Below, piece after piece: positions 45,759-50,136 of a stretch of DNA of 50,136 nt (its first letter is position 1; every line of letters starts with the position of its first letter). This DNA is from Xanthobacteraceae bacterium (lineage in GTDB: Bacteria > Pseudomonadota > Alphaproteobacteria > Rhizobiales > Xanthobacteraceae): assembly GCA_022844485.1 (NCBI GenBank), contig JALHLQ010000003.1, positions 166,635 to 216,770 on the forward strand, written 5' to 3'. The notes under the pieces were generated by a model. The model saw only the letters and a program-made list of their open reading frames with translations. It was not told the DNA's origin and ran no database searches. The position numbers and the translations under genes are program-made.

Positions 45759-48326
45759 ATGAAACTCACCAGGCGAAGCTTTGTCCAGGCGTCGGCGGGA
45801 ACGGGCGGTCTGCTGCTCGCCGGACTCCCTCTCGCCGCCCAGCCCGTCGCCAATGCGATGGCGCTGCGCAAGGCAAAGCCGGCCGGGCCGGCGAAAGGCG
45901 AGTGGGTTTCGAGCTGCTGCCAAGGCTGCACGCAATGGTGCGCGATCCAGATCTTCGTGCAGGACGGGCGCGCCGTGCGCGTGCGCGGCAATCCGCTGAG
46001 CCGATCCAATCACGGCTATGTCTGCCCGCGCGGACACCTGATCCCGCAGCAGGCCTATGATCCCGACCGCATCAAGGCGCCGATGAAGCGCACCAATGCG
46101 CAGAAGGGCCGCGGCGTCGATCCGAAATTCGTGCCGATCACCTGGGACGAGGCGCTCGACACCATCGCCGACAAGATGCTCGAGCTGCGCCGCAACAACG
46201 AGGCGCACAAGCTGACGTATATCCGCGGCCGCTATTCCTCGACCTCGACCGAACTCCTCTACGGCGCGCTGCCGCGCATCTTCGGCACCACGAATTATTT
46301 CTCGCACAGCGCGATCTGCGCCGAAGCCGAAAAGATGGGGCCGGGCCTGACGCAGGGCTTCTTCGGCTATCGCGACTACGACCTCGCCAACACGCAATGC
46401 CTGGTGACGTGGGGCACCGACCCGCTCGCCTCCAACCGGATGGTGCCGAACACCATCCGCCGCTTCGGCGAGATCCTCGCGCGCGGAACCGTGATCGCCG
46501 TCGATCCGCGCCTCTCCAACGCCGCCGCCAAGGCCCACGAGTGGCTGCCGATCAAGCCGGGCACCGACGGCGCGCTCGCCGGCGCGATGGCGCATGTGCT
46601 GCTGACCGAAGGTCTCTGGAACAGGGAATTCGTCGGCGACTTCAAGGACGGCAAGAATTTGTTCGTCGCCGGCCAGACCGTCGCCGAGGACGCCTTTGTC
46701 GAGAAGGAGACGTTCGGACTCGTCAAATGGTGGAATCTCGAGCTGAAGGACCGCACGCCGGCCTGGGCCGAGAAGGAAACGCTGATCCCGGCGGCGCAGA
46801 CCATCCGCGTCGCGCGCGCGATGGCGAAGGCCGCGCCGAAAGTCGCGGTCTGGATGGGACCGGGCGTCGCCATGAATCCGCGCGGCACCTATGCCGCCAT
46901 GGCGGTGCATGCGCTGAACGGGCTCGTCGGCTCGATCGACGTCGAGGGCGGCACGCTGCAAGGCTCGAGCGTGCCGGTCGGCGCCTTTCCGAAGACCGAC
47001 GCCTATGTGGACGACGTCGCCAAAGGCGCGGGCAAGCACAAGAAGATCGACGGCCGCGGCGACAAGGACATGCCGGCGATGATGAACGCGCGGCCGGGCA
47101 GCGGCGTGGTCACCAACAACATCGCCAACACGATGCTCAAGGATCCCGGCGCGGTGAAGATGCTCATCTCCTCCTGGAGCAACTTCAACTTCTCCTGCAC
47201 CGATCCGGCGCGCTGGGACAAGGCGCTCGCCGCCGTGCCGTTCTTCGTCCACATGGTGACGAACCCCTCCGAGATGACGCAGTTCGCCGACATCGTCCTG
47301 CCTGCGACTTTCAACACGAGCGAAGGCCTGTCGGTGATCACCAATTCAGGCAATGCGCACGGCTTCGCCACCATTCAGCAGCCGGCCGGCAAACGGCTGT
47401 GGGACGTCAAGCAGGAGGAGACCGAGGTCGTCTGGCTGCTCGCCGAGAAGCTGCGCAACAAGGGCTTCCCGAATCTCTTCGACTACCTCTCCAAGGAGTT
47501 CAAGGACCCGGAGACCGGCCAGACTCCGGCGAACGAGAAGGAGTTCACGGAGATCGCGGCAAAAATCTCGAGCGCGCCGATCTGGATGCCCAAGGAGCCG
47601 CTCAAGGGCGACACGGTCCAAGGCTGGGCCGACTTCAAGAAGAAGGGCATGTACAACTCGCAAGCCTACACCTTCAAGCGCGGCTGGGGCGGCAAGTTCA
47701 ACACCGCCACCAAGAAGTTCGAGTTCTACAGCGAGACCATGAAGAAGGGTCTCGCCGACCACGCGGCGAAGCATCAGACCACGATCGACGACGTCCTCGC
47801 GGTCTCCGGCTATGTCGCGCGCGGCGAGCGCGCCTTCGTGCCGCATTATGAGGCGCCGAAGCGGCACGGCAGCCTCGCGGACTATCCGTTCGAGTTCATC
47901 GATTACAAGTCGCGGCTCAACCGCGAAGGCCGTTCGGCGAATCTCGCCTGGTATCAGGAATTCAAGAAGGTCGATCCGGGGGACGTCTCCTGGGAGGACG
48001 TCTTGAAGATGAATCCGGCCGACGCCAAGAAACTCCGTCTCAAGACCGGCGACGCCGTGCGGGTCTCCTCGCCCGCCGGCTCGATCGTGACCAAGCTCAA
48101 GCTGTGGGAGGGCGTTCGGCCCGGCACGGTCACGAAGTGCTTCGGTCAGGGCCATTGGGCCTATGGACGCCACGCCGCGCAGAACTACGCCAAGGCGATT
48201 CCGCGCGGCGGCAACAACAACGAGATCCTGGTCGACGACTACGATCGTCTGAGCGGATCGACCGCGCGCAACGGCGGCTTCACCGGCGTGAAGGTGGAGA
48301 AGCTCCAGAACCGGCGGCAGAGCTGA
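45759..48326 (+). CDS. Tat-exported molybdopterin oxidoreductase, catalytic subunit (DMSO reductase superfamily)
   Basis: An 855-residue enzyme with a twin-arginine signal (MKLTRRSFVQASAGTGG). The N-terminal [4Fe-4S] site is Cys54-X2-Cys57-X3-Cys61-X27-Cys89. The two-pterin cofactor domains follow (WGTDPLASNRMVPN; the C-terminal PADAKKLRLKTGDAVRV). Cys187 in SAICAEA is the likely molybdenum ligand; there is no in-frame selenocysteine codon. The PsrA/PhsA/ArrA-like group is the nearest guess, so the substrate may be a sulfur or metalloid oxyanion; this is not proven. GGGAGG precedes the ATG. It forms an operon with the FeS subunit and TorD. Confidence 0.9.
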   Translation: MKLTRRSFVQASAGTGGLLLAGLPLAAQPVANAMALRKAKPAGPAKGEWVSSCCQGCTQWCAIQIFVQDGRAVRVRGNPLSRSNHGYVCPRGHLIPQQAYDPDRIKAPMKRTNAQKGRGVDPKFVPITWDEALDTIADKMLELRRNNEAHKLTYIRGRYSSTSTELLYGALPRIFGTTNYFSHSAICAEAEKMGPGLTQGFFGYRDYDLANTQCLVTWGTDPLASNRMVPNTIRRFGEILARGTVIAVDPRLSNAAAKAHEWLPIKPGTDGALAGAMAHVLLTEGLWNREFVGDFKDGKNLFVAGQTVAEDAFVEKETFGLVKWWNLELKDRTPAWAEKETLIPAAQTIRVARAMAKAAPKVAVWMGPGVAMNPRGTYAAMAVHALNGLVGSIDVEGGTLQGSSVPVGAFPKTDAYVDDVAKGAGKHKKIDGRGDKDMPAMMNARPGSGVVTNNIANTMLKDPGAVKMLISSWSNFNFSCTDPARWDKALAAVPFFVHMVTNPSEMTQFADIVLPATFNTSEGLSVITNSGNAHGFATIQQPAGKRLWDVKQEETEVVWLLAEKLRNKGFPNLFDYLSKEFKDPETGQTPANEKEFTEIAAKISSAPIWMPKEPLKGDTVQGWADFKKKGMYNSQAYTFKRGWGGKFNTATKKFEFYSETMKKGLADHAAKHQTTIDDVLAVSGYVARGERAFVPHYEAPKRHGSLADYPFEFIDYKSRLNREGRSANLAWYQEFKKVDPGDVSWEDVLKMNPADAKKLRLKTGDAVRVSSPAGSIVTKLKLWEGVRPGTVTKCFGQGHWAYGRHAAQNYAKAIPRGGNNNEILVDDYDRLSGSTARNGGFTGVKVEKLQNRRQS

Positions 48327-48339
48327 GGGGAGAAGCGTC

Positions 48340-49110
48340 ATGGCACGCTATGGAATGGTCATCGACCTGCAGCGCTGTGTCGGTTGCGGCGCCTGCGCGC
48401 TCGCCTGCAAGGCCGAGAACAACACACGCACCCGCGCGGCCGGCCAGAGCTTCAACTGGGCCGACTTCGTGATGAAGACCGAGGGGACGTTCCCGAACGT
48501 GCGGCACTGGGTGATGCCGGTGCTCTGCAATCACTGCACGAACGCTCCTTGCGTGGCCGCCTGTCCCGTCAAGCCGAAGGCGATGTACAAGACGCCGGAA
48601 GGCGTCACCATGCATGACAACGCGCTCTGCATCGGCTGCCGCGCCTGCCAGGAGGCCTGCCCCTACAGCAGCACGGAGCTTTCCGAGAACAGCCTCGCCG
48701 GCGAGACCTACAGCGTCATCAGCTTCAACGCCACCGAGGGCTCCGCCCAGCCGCAATGGGCGGACGATACGGTCTTGATTCCGGGATGCACCGCCTCCGG
48801 AGCCGAGGTCACGAAAGCGGCAGGCGCGGCGACGCCGATGTTCAACGCCTTCGTCCCCGGCGACGTGCAGCCGGTCCGCCGGGGAGGCATCGTCGAGAAG
48901 TGCACCTTCTGCTATCACCGCACGAGCAACGGCCTGCAGCCCGCCTGCGTCGAGGTCTGCCCGGCGAAGGCGCGCATCTTCGGCGACCAGGATGATCCGA
49001 ACTCCGACATCGCCAAGGTTCTCGCGGCGAACAAGTCCGTCCGACTGAAGGAGGAGAAAGGGACGAAGCCAAACGTGCATTACGTCGGCCGCTACTCGGC
49101 CCGCGCCTGA
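48340..49110 (+). CDS. Four-cluster ferredoxin-type electron-transfer subunit (DmsB/PsrB-like)
   Basis: A 256-residue protein that passes electrons between the catalytic subunit and the membrane. The cysteine groups are CVGCGACALACK, CNHCTNAPCVAACP, CIGCRACQEACPYS and CTFCYHRTSNGLQPACVEVCP, enough for four [4Fe-4S] clusters. It has no signal peptide of its own, so it would be exported together with the Tat-tagged catalytic subunit. GGGAGAAG precedes the ATG, 13 bases after the catalytic gene. Confidence 0.94.
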   Translation: MARYGMVIDLQRCVGCGACALACKAENNTRTRAAGQSFNWADFVMKTEGTFPNVRHWVMPVLCNHCTNAPCVAACPVKPKAMYKTPEGVTMHDNALCIGCRACQEACPYSSTELSENSLAGETYSVISFNATEGSAQPQWADDTVLIPGCTASGAEVTKAAGAATPMFNAFVPGDVQPVRRGGIVEKCTFCYHRTSNGLQPACVEVCPAKARIFGDQDDPNSDIAKVLAANKSVRLKEEKGTKPNVHYVGRYSARA

Positions 49111-49117
49111 CGCATCG

Positions 49118-49729
49118 ATGCACGATCGCAATGACAGCGGCGCCGCGCCGGCCGATCTCTGGCGGTTTCTCGCCGCCTGCTACTACGAGCCGACGCCGCT
49201 GTTTTCCGAGGAGCGGATGTTCGACTCGATGGCCGCCGCCGCGCAGCAGGTCGATCCGGCGCTCGCGGCGCAAGCGCGCGCCCTGGGCGAGGCCTTCGCC
49301 GCCGAGCCGCTCGATGCGCTGCTCGTCGATTACACGCGGCTGTTTCTCGGACCACCGCAGGCGCTCGCGAAACCCTACGCTTCGATCTGGCTCGGTCCGG
49401 ACGGCGGGGTCATGCAGGACTCCACGATGGAGGTCCTGAAATTCTACCGAGAGGGCGGGTTCGACCTCGACGAGGAGTTCCGCGATCTTCCCGATCACAT
49501 CGCCGCCGAGCTCGAGTTTCTCTATCTGCTTACGAGCGAGGAGATGCAGGCCGAGAACGCCGACGCGCGCGCCGCGCCGGCCGGCCTGCGGCAGCGGTTT
49601 CTCGACCAGCATCTCTGCGTCTGGGTCCGGCCGTTCACAACGACGGTGCAGGCCGCCGCCGAGACTGCCTTCTACCGCGAGCTGGCCGCGCTCACCGCGC
49701 GGTTAGTCGCCAAAGAAGCGGGCCGATAG
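49118..49729 (+). CDS. TorD/DmsD-family chaperone
   Basis: A 203-residue all-helical cytoplasmic chaperone that holds the catalytic subunit's Tat signal and assists cofactor insertion before export. Family features are the early LWRFLAACYYEPTPLFSEE, LLVDYTRLFLGP and the DLPDHIAAELEFLYLL helix. It starts seven bases after the FeS gene. A membrane anchor (NrfD-like) is not present before the end of the window. Confidence 0.9.
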   Translation: MHDRNDSGAAPADLWRFLAACYYEPTPLFSEERMFDSMAAAAQQVDPALAAQARALGEAFAAEPLDALLVDYTRLFLGPPQALAKPYASIWLGPDGGVMQDSTMEVLKFYREGGFDLDEEFRDLPDHIAAELEFLYLLTSEEMQAENADARAAPAGLRQRFLDQHLCVWVRPFTTTVQAAAETAFYRELAALTARLVAKEAGR

Positions 49730-50136
49730 CGTTCGCGCCTTCGGCGCTTCGCCCACCCTACCGAATCTCGATCGTGCGAATGTCAATCGTAGGGTGGGCT
49801 TCGCCGCGCGAAGCCCACGTCTTCTCTTTCCTTGCGTGGGCGCGCGCCTTCGGCGCGTCGCCCACCCTACGCTCACCACGGCGCTGCGCGGGTTTTGTGC
49901 TGGGGTCCCGGGTCGCGCTCCGCTTGCCCGGGATACGCGGTGTGCGATGAATCCGTTCCCCGGCCGGAGCGAGCGCCGTAGGGTGGGCTTCGCCGCGCGA
50001 AGCCCACCGTCTTTTCTTTCCTTGCGTGGGCGCGCGCCTTCGGCGCTTCGCCCACCCTACGACACACTGGAAAAAATTTAGGCCCATCTCTTGCGCAAGC
50101 CCCTCCTGCTTTGCTTCCCTCCATGCGTCTTGCTCA
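49730..50136. repeat. Intergenic region with GTAGGGTGGGC long palindromes
   Basis: Two near-identical units (49789-49870 and 49978-50060) run from GTAGGGTGGGC to GCCCACCCTAC. Within each, a left hairpin (GTGGGCTTCGC/GCGAAGCCCAC) and a right hairpin (GTGGGCG/CGCCCAC) stand side by side, so each unit can form a three-way junction around a pyrimidine-rich spacer. A partial right arm lies at 49730-49761. A second copy of the 45280 repeat is at 49937-49965. No gene is recognised. Confidence 0.88.

Noticed and set aside
45441..47252. A 603-codon minus-strand frame opposite the molybdoenzyme
   Set aside because: Antisense shadow; the plus strand has conserved cysteines, a Tat signal and a ribosome site.

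Overview
The window is GC-rich chromosomal DNA of an alphaproteobacterium. It is probably a member of the Hyphomicrobiales (Rhizobiales) near the Bradyrhizobium/Rhodopseudomonas/Xanthobacteraceae side. Three things support this: the gene order hrcA-grpE-dnaK-dnaJ-pmtA-pyrF-dapB-gpmA, a PmtA-type phospholipid methyltransferase, and the abundant intergenic palindromes built on AAGTGG-N3-CCGGTT and GTAGCCCGGATT cores. The placement is an inference from remembered synteny and was not searched.

Layout. 1-320: tandem palindrome array. 321-5132 (minus): gshB, yifB/comM and a hybrid histidine kinase. 5226-12179: a chemotaxis receptor, yraN-rsmI, a lipoprotein of the penicillin-binding-protein-activator type, then hemW-rdgB-rph. 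12308-19474: heat-shock block hrcA-grpE-dnaK-dnaJ, interrupted by a 1.5-kb insertion sequence lodged in a chain of CTAG-ended hairpins. 19563-24161: pmtA, an FMN reductase, pyrF, DUF1330, dapB, gpmA and a six-EF-hand secreted protein. 24186-30254: DNA repair (ada-like, nth), two membrane or hypothetical proteins, a YiiX-like hydrolase, a Tat-exported amine oxidase and a DUF559 nuclease cassette. 30282-35234 (minus): translation operon infC-rpmI-rplT-pheS-pheT. 35361-42592: glycosyltransferase, alpha/beta hydrolase, YeeZ-like epimerase, queG, GST, uppP and an NDUFA9-like protein. 42593-43267: repeat array leading into tRNA-Leu(CAG). 43691-45092: a two-gene accessory module. 45759-49729: an anaerobic molybdoenzyme operon (catalytic subunit, FeS subunit, TorD chaperone) with an FNR/FixK box. 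49730-50136: more palindromes.

Most interesting element. Directly downstream of tRNA-Leu lie two overlapping genes, a small membrane protein and a protein with a ThsB-like TIR domain (MTH538/PF08937 type). They are less GC-biased than their neighbours. I read them as a candidate Thoeris-like antiviral signalling module in which the usual effector is replaced by a small membrane protein.

The second theme is palindromic repeats acting as parts of genes. One is read in frame inside an alpha/beta hydrolase. Others supply or abut the stop codons of hrcA, the DUF559 gene, the YeeZ-like gene, the lipoprotein and the histidine kinase. Two lie in the presumed leader of tRNA-Leu. Different copies carry different arm sequences that remain complementary, which points to selection on (or copying of) the folded form.
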